Below, piece by piece: positions 41,064-54,400 of a stretch of 64,000 bases of DNA. Every line of letters begins with the position of its first letter. Position 1 is the stretch's first letter. The position numbers and the translations under genes were made by a program. The notes beneath the pieces were generated by a model. The model made no database searches, was not told the DNA's origin, and was given only the letters and a program-made list of their open reading frames with translations. The stretch comes from Pycnopodia helianthoides (Eukaryota > Echinodermata > Asteroidea > Forcipulatida > Asteriidae): assembly GCA_032158295.1 (NCBI GenBank), contig CM063258.1:5164583-5228582 (forward strand), written 5' to 3'.

Positions 41064-41394
41064 TGTAGTGGTCACAACAAGGACATGTGTTAATACCCCC
41101 TATAAAATTTTGAGCCTTGATTTAGCCTTCAACTGTTTCATGCCAGGTTCACGCTAACACTCATAATTACTAACACTGGACCAGCATGGAACAGCAGTTG
41201 TGTACCTGGAGACCATGCATGGGGAGCTGGGGTTGGCAGTACTTGTTATCTTCAAGTCATTCTAACAAGTGACTTGGAGATACATGTAACTAGTAAATGA
41301 TCAGTGGACAGCCAACTGAAGTTTCCTTTTGTTTGATTTTGCAGAATCATTACTGTCCACCGGTGTATGGCCGTAGGTCATACTAGGTGCAACA
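41064..41394 (+). repeat. Right LTR
   Basis: Starts TGTAGTGGTCACAACAAGG and ends CATACTAGGTGCAACA, one base longer than the left LTR. Confidence 0.95.
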
Positions 41395-41799
41395 CACGGT
41401 CTGCCATTTTGTGGAGTCCAAAATTTGGTTCTATAAGCTACATTGTGGACCGTTATCATGTTGCCAACATCTCTCATTACATTAATGTCATTTATTAATT
41501 CTGGTTGTGAAGCAAAGGACTCTCAGAAAAGTGAACTTAATCACTACACTAGCCAAGAACCCCATGGAAAGAAGACAAAGAAGGAAGTTTCAGGTTCTAC
41601 AAAATAGCGGACGGTGTTCTGTGACCCTTGGCTGCAATGATAATGTTGAAGCAAAGGCCTTTTCAACAATCCGGCCGTAGCCATTGACAAAGCCATCAAC
41701 TCAGACAAGGCCTGTAGCTACGATGTGAACCTTTATCATATTGCCATCAGCTTTTATTTAATTTATTTCATTTATTAATTCTGACTGTGAAGCCAGAGG

Positions 41800-42022
41800 A
41801 CTCCCAGAAAAGTGAACTTAATCAGTATACTAGCCAATGGAGAGAAGACGAGGAAGGAAGCTTTAGGAAGAGGTTGCAGGAAAACCCCAGAAAATGATTC
41901 CAGGTAAAACCCATACATTACCGGGTACGGACTGAAAACCCAATCCACACATTGCCCCGGCGGGATTCAAACCGGGGTACAAGAGGTGGAAGGCAAGGAA
42001 AGAAACCACTACGCCAACCCGA
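41800..42022 (-). repeat. SINE type 3 copy
   Basis: The right edge has, on the - strand, GGTCGGGTTGGCGTAGTGG (A-box-like) and GGTTTGAATCCCGCC (B box), followed by body with CCGGTAATGTATGGG. A similar head is at 53.32-53.39 kb. Confidence 0.65.
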
Positions 42023-42367
42023 CCATTCTTGGTCTAGTTCCTTGAATACAATAAACTATTTTGATACTGTTTCACATCACTAAAAATGTGGCATGCCTAA
42101 AGGCAACATTAACCAGATCAACCAATGGAAAAACTGAAATTTGCCATACAGAACAAAGCATATGATTAAATCTTTCCTAAATTGAAAAGAAAATTTGTTT
42201 ACTGGGTGTTTTTCTTTAAAACACTGTTTTGTTCCCAAGACACGCCCAGAATGGTGAGCATGAAACAATACTGCTCTCAGGTTGGACGAGGTATTGCTCA
42301 ACCCTGGCTGTAACAGGACGTTCCATGAAATCCAAGATGGCTGGCTTCCATGTTTATCTAACTTTTG

Positions 42368-42436
42368 TTAGCTTGCCGTCTCCAGTTGGTTTAAAGAATG
42401 TTCTACCTGCTGGAGGTCAGATCGTAGACCATCAAT
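42368..42436 (-). CDS. VARS2: VARS2 terminal exon
   Basis: Acceptor TTTCGTTTGTTTCTCAG. Reads [22 protein letters not shown], stop TAA: the last turn of the coiled coil. Phase 0. Confidence 0.92.
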   Translation of the reverse strand: MDGLRSDLQQVEHSLNQLETAS

Positions 42437-45400
42437 CTGAGAAACAAACGAAAAACAAGAAAAAGTAGATTATGCCGGAGTCTATGAAGCGCACATATCT
42501 ACCAACAAGGTACTTAAAGGAACATTACAGAATAGGTAAGAAAAAAACTTGTAAAGTATACTTTTGATCACAGATTTACATAAAACTTACACGGTCTAAT
42601 GATGAGGATAGTAGAAAACATCCCTTCAAATATTTCTGTCTGAAATGCCATATTTGATGAAAAATGAATAAAGTAATTTTCCGATTGGAGTTTATCGCTC
42701 AGTGAGCGTTTCATTCATTTGTTGAATCTATATGATTTCAAGCAAATGTGTAATCGGTTATTCACTATTTTCTTGTGACCCAGATGGCCAATCGATCTCA
42801 AACTTCTACAGGTTTGTCAGTTTATGTATATGGTGGATTACATAAAGTGCTTACACTGCCAGCAACTGTTTTGTTAGCAAAAACCAATTCTGTAATGTTC
42901 CTTTAAGGCGCTTGAACAAAGAGAGATTTTTTGAAATATGAGACCGGTTTATGAAGCACCTTATCAAAGGGTTTACAAGGTGCTGTGGCCATTTGTTTAA
43001 AAAAAAAAGAAGAGATCTACAAGTTGTCTTGTGAGGCTTTACCTTCCTATCGTTTGCCTCTTGAACTCGGAGTGGTGTTTTCTCACTGTACTCGGCGCCC
43101 TCTAGAGTTCGCATCAAGTTGTCCAGGTTTGCTTGGAGATTCTTCTGACGAGTTGACATCTTCTTTATAGCTGACTCTACATCTACGGAGTCCTGTGTGA
43201 GGTGAAAGTCAGGGGTGTACAATTAATTATCTTTAGCTGTAATTATAATTACCTTTTAATTATCTTTTTATAATTAGTGCCACCACAAATCTGCGCAAGA
43301 TTACTACTCGCATTTTGAATAACAACAAAACAGCCTGTGTTAACTTTTTACCAGTTATCTTAATAAGTATTCTCTGTGAGCAGCTTTTTAAATGTTTCAA
43401 TGATTTGAGGCAGACAAATCTACAAGTATGTGCAATGTACTAATTTTATTTGTCATATGGGCTTTTCTTAATTTGTTTAATTCATGTTTACTGTGATTTC
43501 TGATGTTCTTAATATTGTAAATTATCATGCAATTTGACCTTTGGGTTACAATGTGATAATGTGAATAAAATATACCACAAATAATTAAATATACATATTA
43601 TATGCAGTTCTTTTCCTAGACTGACTGCAGAGTGATCTGTTTTGAAAATTACTACTGAATATTCTGCAACAGCTGGTTGGTACTAAAACAGACTACAAGC
43701 AAGCAATTTTTTTGGTGAAACTTTGACAAATAGTTCTTGACCTCAAGAGTAAAACTTCTGGTAGCTTTGGGGGTCAAATCCAGTGAGTCATTTGCTGAGG
43801 AGGTGGTCCTTACAGTAATTTTTCAGAGGGAATTGATGCTTTTGATTGCTAGGTGGCAGTCAGACATACAAGGTAAATTTCCGTTGTTTACACATTCTTG
43901 AGCACACACACAACTTTCTGGACTCGAGTTCTAGTGTTCAAGGCATTTGCGTCCTTGAGCGAAACACTTAACCATGATTGCTTGAGTAAACTGATTGTTA
44001 AAGGAACATTACAGAATTGGTTAGAAGCAAACTTGTAAAATATACTTTTGATCACAGATTTACATAAAACTTACAGGGTCTAATGATGATGATAGTAGAA
44101 AACATCCCATGAAATATTTCTGTCTGAAATGCCATATTTGATGAGAAATGAATAAACTAATTTTCCGATTGGAGTTTATCGCTCAGTGAGCGTTTTATTC
44201 ATTTGTTGAATCTATATGATTTCATGCAAATGTGTAATCGGTTTTTCACTATTTTCTCGTGACCCAGATGGCCGATCGATCTCAAACTTCTACAGGTTTG
44301 TCAGTTTATGTATATGGTGGATTACATAAAGTGCTTACACTGCCAGCAACTGTTTTGTTAGCAAAAACCAATTCTGTAATGCTCCTTTAACCTCTTACAA
44401 GGTGCTTTATAAATGGGTTTCAAAATTAAAACATAGCTCTGCATACATGTGGTAAAAATAAAAAGTTGCTCATCAAGTGTGTATTTATTTGTTGGTAATA
44501 ATTCAATTTTAAAAATGATCCGGCAAAAAGAAATATGCCAAGTGTTACCTTAATTCTGAGATACACTGTGCCTCTGTTGTTCATTGGAGTTGAGAGCCAT
44601 CCAGAGGGAGGTGGCGCAGTGGATTGAAGAGTGAGCCCAGGGCACCTTGACAACGCAGTGAGAGTGTTGGAATAGCTCTCCAGTGTTCTTTGTACTTTGA
44701 TGTCATCAGACACAACCTGCACTGTTGGCATTGATAACAAAAACAAAACATTTGTTAGTTCAAAGCTTTCTGGGCCCAATTTCATAGAGCTGCTCAAAGG
44801 TAGTGTCATAGATTGGTTTGTGTCACCGTAATGCCAATTTACAGGCAACATTACAAAGAAAGATACAATAAAAGTTGCATGTGAAAGTTTCAGCTGAATA
44901 CAGTTGTCTACTTGCTGAAAAAAACAGCAGAAAACTTTCACAGTATTTGCACAAGAGAGTCAAACCCATCCAGGACAGCAGGTACCAAAAGCGTATCTGG
45001 CTTTAGCATGCGCGAAATGAGTCATGGAGGAGCAAGTTCGGGTGGGCGACTAGAGTGACTAGACTTACTAGAAACCATAGAGCACAGGGAGATTGACTAG
45101 CTCGACCATGTACTGGAGCACGGTCGATCTAGTAAATCTGAGACCTACGTCACACACTGTCACACTGTTTCGAGTTAGTCTAGTCACTCTAGTCGCCCAC
45201 CCGAACTTGCCCTATGATTCAAATGTTTTGGGGTGAAAAAATTATCCAAATCGTATTACTTCGGAGGGATCCTTTCTCAAAACAGTTTATCAACAGCTGC
45301 AGTTCATCTCACCAAGTACGTTTTTATGGACATTATTTAATATGCGGAAGAGCAGAATTCCACCCCCCCCCCCCAGTAAAATTATTCTAATGCATGCTTG

Positions 45401-48400
45401 TATTACGCAAGATGGAATCAGGGTTTCCCAGCCCCTCCCCCCCCCAAAAAAAACCACCACTGTACAAGAGATAAACAAAAAACTCCACACAAAGCGTTTT
45501 AAATTAATAACTGTCTCTACCTTTGGCATCGGCCATCTTGAATTGATAATCGGCTTGTAGAGATCGTATTGTGTGTAATGCCTCCAGGACTAAATCTACT
45601 TCGAGCTCCAGCAGTGTGTCTCTGGCTGGATACTAAACAAACAAACAAACAACCTTCTTCAAATGGGAACAGACGACTGGGACAAAAACTGTATTTACAC
45701 TTATTTCAAACTTCAAATAAAAAAAAAAGTTAATTAACAAGAGAAACATTTCCTTTATTTTTGTTCAACAGATTTTTAGCTTTTTTATTTTTGAGATAAA
45801 AGGCATATAATAATAATAATAATACTAATAATAATGCAAGACATTTATATAGCGCATGATGCAGGAGCCTCTATGTGCAAAAAAAACCCCAAAACCCAAT
45901 GAAATCAAACAAATAACGCATATTAGACAAGAGTATTCTCTGGGCACGATTGACACAAATTATTTATGCAAGATATGCTAATTAACAAAAATATGCTAAT
46001 CTTGGTACCTAAACCACTATCCACTAAAGTTCAATGACTTGCGAATAATGCACCATCTGTTCTCAGCCCACCAATCAGCAGTGCGGTATTATTAGGAAAA
46101 GCGCCCTCGGTGGTATACGCACTTTACGGGTGACTACCCAAACTTACATGTTCCCCGCTTGGATACTCGGCCAAGCAAACGCTTGGATACTCCTGACCTC
46201 TGACCTTTGGCAGTCTCTGATACAGCTCCTCGGTCAGGTAGGGCATGAGCGGGCTCAGGAGGCAAAGGCCCGAGTGTATGCAATGGTAAGAGGCGTGTTG
46301 AGCCGCGTGAACCGCCTCCTGGTCGCTGGAGTTCAGCACGCTTTTGACCGATTCCTGAAACGTGCAGAAATGACAGTTTACTCTTCAACTGAAGGAAACT
46401 AATTATCTAATGAATCAATTTTTACTGTTCAATAATTTGGGGGAAAAAAGGATAATGCACCCTTAACTCGTTGACTGCCGGTCATAGATTCGTACGGCGT
46501 TCCCATTTGCCAAGTGCGGTGCGCATGCGCGTATACCAAATAGGTACTATACAAACAAAATATTGAGCATACACATTCTAAGGATATATGTCCTCACCAC
46601 TGCCAGAAGCGTATGTGTTTTGCTTGCTCAGTGATGCCAGTGTATTCAAATAACAATAAAAAGCCCTTTCATTCTCTACGAGTATACTCATAGTGGCAGA
46701 ATCCGTTACACCTGTTAACACGAATATACTCGTAGGCGGCAGTCAACGTGTTAATGTCCTCCCACTTTTTCAAAAAAATAGAGTTTACCCGAACAATAAA
46801 AAAAATATCCTACAAATGAATCCATCCACAAGTCATCTATTAGGCCTCTTACCAAGTACACATCACATAATGAGTTGAGCCAGAATTCACGTATTGCACT
46901 GGTGATCGTTGGGAACTGGTACTCCTCAAATGCCGTGTTGCACACATCCGCAGTTGATGATAACCGGCTAAGAATCCAGCGATCCATGGGTCCAAGCGCC
47001 ACCGAATTCTAGAACGAACAAAATTTACTTTGAAAGGATTCTAAACCTCGTACTTCAAAATGACTGCTCAAGTGGTTCACCTGTTCACAAAAAACAGGAT
47101 TTGGTCCTTGGACCCTTTAATTGATACACTTTCATATAATTCACTGAGCCTGGTTGCTTAGCAGAATTGAACAGGTTACCAGCCGAAATGTAATCCAATG
47201 TACATTGGTTGTGACCGGCTCCCTGCCAATTTTTGCTGAGAAGAAAATTTTTCTTAAGCAACGCTTTCTGGGTGTCACGCCTCAACAATTTAAGATTTAC
47301 TCTGCTGAATTCACTGTAAAGTTTCATCAAAACATATCGTATGGGGGTTGAACAAAGAAAAATTGACTAGAGCGGGATTTGAACCAACGACCTCTGGATT
47401 AACGTACCGGCGCTCTACCAACTGAGCTATCTAGCCCTATATTGGCGGTCTCCCTATTTTGTCAATATCTTTGTTCGGGGGTGCCAGTCAGAAGCCATAC
47501 AACCGTTAACTGCCGTGTAGCCAGGCTGGCACCCCCGAACAAAGATATTGACAAAATAGGGAGACCGCCAATATAGGGCTAGATAGCTCAGTTGGTAGAG
47601 CGCCGGTACGTTAATCCGGAGGTCGTTGGTTCAAATCCCGCTCTAGTCAATTTTTCTTTGTTCAACCCCCATACTATTTGAAATTTACCCAGTCAGTTTC
47701 CCGTGTGGTTTATTACTTGACAAAACATATCCTACAATGTGTTGAGATAATGAAAAACTAATATTCTGTTTGTTATTTTGTGCATAGTGTTGGGATACAC
47801 CAAGTGAGGATAATGGTCTTTGACAATGCGCAGTATTTTTGACCGCGTGAGGGCGCTCTCAAAAATAATTGTATCACTTCCGGGGGTATAACTTAAGCGA
47901 TTATCGTCTGCTCAGGTGGCTGTGTACAGTTTTAACATCGGCGTTCTGTCACTTCTGTGCGCGAGAGAGTTTAATCAGTGCTTCTAGAATCTAAGGTGGA
48001 TTAATAACGGCTCCTTTAAAGAAATAAAGAGCCCTGCATCTAATCTTAAAAAATATCAGAACTGGCAGTTAAGCGTGGCTCATCCTTTCCTCTTTATACT
48101 TATAGAAACAACTGTTCTCCGCAAACAAAAACTGCTTCAAATACTTCCTCCAGCCAGTTAAGGACTGAAACACACTACTACCAGACGTCATATCCATCAA
48201 AGAAAATAAGACCTTTAAAGGAGCCGTTATTACCTTAGATTCTAGAAGCACTGACTAAACTCTCTTCTTGCGCACAGAAGTGACAGAACGCCGATGCTAA
48301 ACTGTACACAGGTAGCTGAGCAGACGATAAGTTATACCCCCGGAAGTGATAAAAATGTTTTTGAGAGCGCCCTCACGCGGTCAAAAATACGGCGCATTAC

Positions 48401-51400
48401 CGAGAGTAAACCCTGCCTTTATAGAGTTACAGGAATTACCTCACAGATTGGCAAAGGAGTAAAATCCGCCCCCAGTTTGCTCAGAGTAAACTTGGTAGCA
48501 TTCCAGATCTTATTGCAGAAATGGCGGCACTCCAGCACAGTCTCTATACTCAGGTTGAGATCCTCCACTATGAAACACACACAAAAAAAAAGAGTAAGGC
48601 CGTGTCCGAATTTGCGGCTACAGCTACAGCTTTGGCAAGATTTCCGCACCATCGTGCGTTGAAGTATAGGATGTCCATAGCAACACCCTCAGAAACAGTC
48701 GTAGCCGTAGCTGTAGCCGCAAATTCGGATACAGCCTTAGTCAGTTCAGTTATTGGATGGTGCCGAATTTGTTTTTCCTGTGGTGAAACACACAAACAAT
48801 TTCAGAGAGCTGCGCAAAAATGGGTCGGTTCAACCAGAAACAGTTTGTGACGTAGGTACAACTCTTGAAAATTAATGTTCTCCGAGCACACAGCGCTTAA
48901 TTTATTTTCAAGTAATATGGGACTCAGTCTTTATAATCTTATCGATACTATTGGATTCATATGCTTCAAGGTTTTTCACTTTAAAAATAATTCTGCAGAC
49001 ATATTTTTGTTAGTTTGACATATCCGCCATCTTGGAACCGAGCCTAACCGAGCCCCAAAACACAAAGTTACAGTTTGGTCCGACAGTTTCATCATTGTGG
49101 CTGAATCGGACACACAAAAAGCTTAACCAATGACGAAGCTCAAACACGTTTCCAGTCAGGGTAGCCAAAACAACACCCCAGTCATGTAAATACTGACTTT
49201 GATTTCTAAGCATCTCAGAGCAGTCCGGCTGCTCATGTGAGTCAATTTATTCAATGACCTCCCTCCGACCCTCAAAAACCCATTTGCCTCCCACTCTAAC
49301 CAGTTTTAAACGACGGTACAAGAATTTGAGATATATTAATTGATGGTTTATGTATGGTTTGTATTGTTTTGTACTGTCTATGCAGGCCTATCTAGGTGCA
49401 GTTTTTAATACTTTTCTCTATTCACCTCTTCTGGCTGGCCCAGCTATTTTGTGTTTAGTCGTCATTAGGGTTTTTTACAGTGATGTATTGAGTTTATCAA
49501 CCTTTCCTCACCGTCTATTACTATATTACATTCTCTGTAACTTCTTTGTACATGTATTGTCTCTCACAATTTTCTATTTTTCTATTAAAGGTACACGTTG
49601 CCTTGAATCGGCCGAGTTGGTCTATAAAAAGCGTTTGTAAACAGTTTGTTATAAAATGCCTATGGTTAGAAAGATGTTTTAAAAGTAGAATACAATGATC
49701 CACACAAATATGCCTCGAAATTGCGTGGTTTTCCTTTTACGTCGTGAACTAACACAGTCGGCCATTTTATGAAGTCAAATTTTTGACTCCACAAAATGGC
49801 TGACCGTGTTAGTTTGCCAAGTTCAAGGAAAACCATGCAATTTCGAGGCATATTTGTGTGGATTATTGTATTCTACTTTTAAAACATCTTTCTAACCATA
49901 GGCATTTTATAACAAACAATTTTATAGACCAACTCGACCAATCCAAGGCAACGTGTACCTTTAACGAATGTTTCTAATTGCTGGGCACCTTTGAAACAAC
50001 AGTGTTTCACTAGGAGGTCTCCCCAGGATAAACAATCAAATAAACAACCCCTTACCTTGAGCTTTGTACTGGCACAGAGCGAACCTCAACGCATCGGTCC
50101 CACATTCAGGAATGCCACCGGGGAAGTCCGATTCTTGCCCCTTGAGGGCGATTGTCAACTCAGGCTCGTCTAGCTTGACGCCCGTCATCAACTTCCTGTG
50201 AAGATCCTGCGGACACAGAGTAGTGCAACAGACCATGTGACCTGTGACATCACACTTAACTATTATTGCTGCGGATGGGACGTAAAGCCGTAGGTCCCGT
50301 GTGTTGTGTAATGCACGTAAAATAACCCAGTACACTTATCGTAAAGAGAAGGGGTTCGCCCGGTGTTCCTGGTTTGATTGGCAGCATATTGCGCCACAGC
50401 ACCTTGTATACCATTACATGGTGCTATAAATGCATAGGTCTCATACTTCAAAAACGTAGCTCCACATACATGGCAGGTAGAAAATATCAGCCCTTGTATC
50501 CTTTGGCAAAAGGCGCTTTATAAATACAGTTATTATTATTATTATTATGTTTGTAAAAGAGCCACAGACCCTTCCTGCCGGCACGATTTGTACACAGCTC
50601 AATGGAGGAAAACAATCAATCTGATATTTTTATGGAGATTGCACCGTCTGATTCTTGTCATCTTTTGGTGTGAAGAAAAGGGTCACATCTCAAAGAGCAA
50701 AGAGCATGACTACTTTTTATTTGGAGAAAAGTACAGCCTCTTCTGTTAAAGGAACATTACAGAATTGGTAAGAAAAAAACTGGTAAAATCTACTTTTTGT
50801 ACACAGATTTACATGAAACTTACACGGTCTAATGATGATGATAGTAGAAAACATCCCCTAAAATATTTCTGTCTGAAATGCCATATTTGATGAGAAATTA
50901 ATAAACTAACTTTCCGATTGGAGTTTATCGTTCAGTGAGCGTTTTACTCATTTGTTGAATCTATATGATTTCAAGCAAATGTGTAATCGGTTTTTCACTA
51001 TTTTCTCGTGACCCAGATGACCGATCGATCTCAAACTTCTACAGGTTTGTCAGTTTATGTATATGGTGGAATACATAAAGTGCTTACACTGCCAGCAACT
51101 GTTTTATTAGCAAAAACCAATTCTGTAATGTTCCTTTAAACAAAATGTTAATTCTCATAAGAACTCTCTCTTCGACCTTGGAGAATTCGGAAATTCAAAT
51201 AAAAGTCTACAAAAAATTGTCCCTGTTTTTGGTTCAACAACAAAAGGAAAACAGTAAACAAAAAAAGAATGTGAGAGCAGACGTCTGTTGTGTTTCTTAC
51301 CTCCAGGGAGCAACCATGAATGACATCTAGAGGATCAATGACATTTCCTAGTGATTTACTCATTTTCCGACCGTGTGCATCCCTTACCATAGAGTGCAGG

Positions 51401-54400
51401 TAAACCTGGAGAAGAGACGAACATGCTGGTTTATTAAGAACTCACTTCGCAACAGTGAAGTTAATAACGAGAAGTCCCCTCGATCCACTAGTCCCGGCTG
51501 ATTTCCTACCTCCACAGGTAGTACTTAATAAACAGGACAGTTCTTTTCAGAAGTTGTCTCCCGAATTCTGAAATCTACTCCGTGGCAGTAGAATAAATAG
51601 CGAGACAAGTTCTCAATAACAAATCTATGCAGCAAAGTAGTTATATACACATGGTGTTACCGCAAACTGAATGTACATAGATACCTCACCAAGCAATGCC
51701 TCAAAAACCATTTAAATAACAAGACAAGTTCTCAAGAACAAATCTACGCAGCTATCAAAGTATAAGGCTCAGTACCCGAAAATCACAGAAATAAGTTTTA
51801 AGCGTTAGCGTTTAAGGCGAGCTGCCAAATAAGATGCAACATAACTTTCACACAGAGGCTTGCCAGCCCTTTCACTGTTGGTATATCACCACATATGGGG
51901 GTCATTGTGTTGGTATGACACTTATAATAGCGTAGAGGGATTGTAACTTTTGCAAATCATGAACATGAGTAAAACATCGCTTCTATTTTCATTTTTTCAT
52001 TTCTATTTTTTGTTTTCAGATTTTTTTTCTAAAAACATTAGCTTTTTTTTTTACACGTTTCCCAATGAATGGGCTGCTAATCTTTGCTACAATACACGCA
52101 AGAGCTACCAAACGCTAGAGGCACTTTCACAACAACTCTTTCACAATAAGACAGTGCGCCCTCTGTTGTCGAAATCTAACAGTGAATTACACGATAACAT
52201 CCAAAAAAGACTTGATTAATAAAGACTATGGCACTGGTGTGAGCGCTAGCCGTGTGACTTCGTTCTTCGGTAAGTTTCGTCAAAGCGTGTTAAAATTACA
52301 CAAGGGGCGTGCAGTGTAGGTTTGATTTTAATAAAATGATAAGACAAAGGATTACTCTGGGGGAAAAGAGGATTATTTTACTGCGTAAAAAAAGTAGAAT
52401 TTCACACCGTGATCATCGCATTAAACTCAAGCGAGTTATTTCATGTATATGAGTGATCACACAGAACATGAACACTGTATGCGACTATTCTGTCAGCTCT
52501 ACCAATCATAATACCTTGAAGTCTTTGGTTATAGGTTAGGGTAGTGAGGTAGGGTTTGGGGGGGACTGAATCTGTACAAACCTCAGTGAATGGTAAGATC
52601 CCAAGGAGCTCCTTTCCCATCATGACCATGCGAGCCACCCAGAAGAACAGAATATCATGACCTGTCTCCAACATGGTCGTCGGATAGTAGCGCTCCAAGT
52701 CTGACGTCTACAAAAACAAAACCACTACGCATTTACTATTCATTTCTGCTAATTATGGGATCTTCGAAATTGCACAGTTATTCATACAGATGATTAAGGG
52801 AATAAAAGTGCGGCGACAAGGTCTTGAACGGCAGCTTGAAACTGGTAGGACCGTAGCCGAGCGATAAAGGACTAAGCCGAAGGCGAGGTTCTTTATTGCC
52901 CGACCACAACCCTGCAAGGTTTTAAACGGCTGTTTAAGACCGAGTCACTACTCGTTTATTCCCATTCATAAATGCTTCCTTTTTTTTTAAGCATAATAAT
53001 GTAAGTAAATCTGTAAAACTTTTCTTTTCTGTAAATTTTCAATTCCTGTCATGTCCTCAGGCTCCATTTCGCGAAGGGTCAATTTGCTTGTGAAACTCAA
53101 AGGCTGTGTGTACACGCGCGATTTTACACCGAGTACCTATTTGTAGCAATTGCGTTATGTGAAGCAAAGCACCGTACACTATTGCTACCCCTGTTCATTG
53201 GGCCTTAAGCAATCCTGAAACAATCTCAACTCCTTAGGAGTATGCAGCACCATCAACAAAATGTGAAGTGAATACGATCCGGAAAAGCAGTTTTAGATGT
53301 GGGGGAGAAAAAAAAACAGTTGTGTTCTGAGGCGGGATTCGAACCAGGGTCCAAAGAGGTGAAAGGCAGAGAAGGTAAAGAAGTGTCAAATGAATGTCTT
53401 TACTTGATCTGGCCATCCAAAAACTGCAAACGGGAACACGGATGAAGAGAACCAAGTGTCCAAGACATCCGGATCTGAAAAAATAGAAATATGTCACTTT
53501 TGATTTAGTCCCGATCGTGGTCAAAGGTTAAACGGTTAGAATCTCAAATAATGATTAGAAGTAACTATAACTAGTAAACTTGTGGGTTAATCTTGGTGCT
53601 CCTTGATTCTTGTAGATAATGTATCATTCATTTCAAGTTTTTGGCAAATATTACTGAATCAGTTCTAGTTTATGGATGCGAAGCATGGATATTAACATCT
53701 GTTCTAGAAAAACAACTTGACTGTTGCTACACCAGAATGCTACGCCAGGTGCTTGGTGTCGGGAGGGAAGAACACATACCAAACACAGACCTCTATCTCG
53801 GGTTCCCCAAGCTTAGTGCCAAAGTCTGCGCAAGAAGAGTGAGGTTTGCAGGGCACTGCTATCGCCACCCTGAGCTTCCAGCCAGCAAGCTTGTGCTCTG
53901 GGAGCCTAAACAAGGTCAAGCCCAAAGAGGTCGAGGTCACCTGACCTATGTCGATCTGCTCAAAAGGGACACTGGATTGGTGACAGCTGGAGAAGTATCC
54001 ACATGCATGAGGGACAGGGAGATCTGGAGACAACTCAGCCGTAACATCATAGACCGAGGACACCACTCGAAAATAGAAGAAGAAACTTTTGTACGGCAAC
54101 CTCGAAATTGCAATAACCAGGGGATATTTCAACTCTGGCGAACAACGCAAACGTTGCCCAACTTATGCGCACATTTTTGAAGCAGAATTTAAGTGCTGTA
54201 TGACAGCGAAACGAATGAAACTCACCTTGCTCAGCTTTTATCATCGCAGCTGGAAGATCAAACTTCTTTGCAGCTATTGATATTGCTTCATCGTGGGAGT
54301 GTGCAGCAACCCAACGTACCTTGTCCTTGGGAAACACCAACAAAAATACAAAGAGTGTAAGTTACAAAAAAGGAATTTGGGGTTGAACAAAGAGAAAATG

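Larger units (their letters stand above)
39564..41394 (+). mobile_element. Compact LTR retroelement, 1.83 kb
   Basis: Two direct LTRs of 330 and 331 bp begin TGT and end ACA, differing at about five positions (roughly 1.5%). The 4 bp CACG precedes the left LTR (39560-39563) and follows the right (41395-41398), a target duplication. Two bases after the left LTR, TGGCGATCTTGCCAGG (39896) is a primer-binding-site candidate. AGGGGAGAA (41055-41063) is a polypurine tract touching the right LTR. Between them is one Gag-like ORF and no protease, reverse transcriptase or integrase, so it must depend on enzymes made elsewhere. Confidence 0.93.

Noticed and set aside
48740..49500. Extra VARS2 exon
   Set aside because: Neighbouring exons join in phase and protein order without any gap here.
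53641..54180. Host gene on the + strand
   Set aside because: The protein is the tail of a LINE reverse transcriptase ORF, truncated, inside a VARS2 intron.
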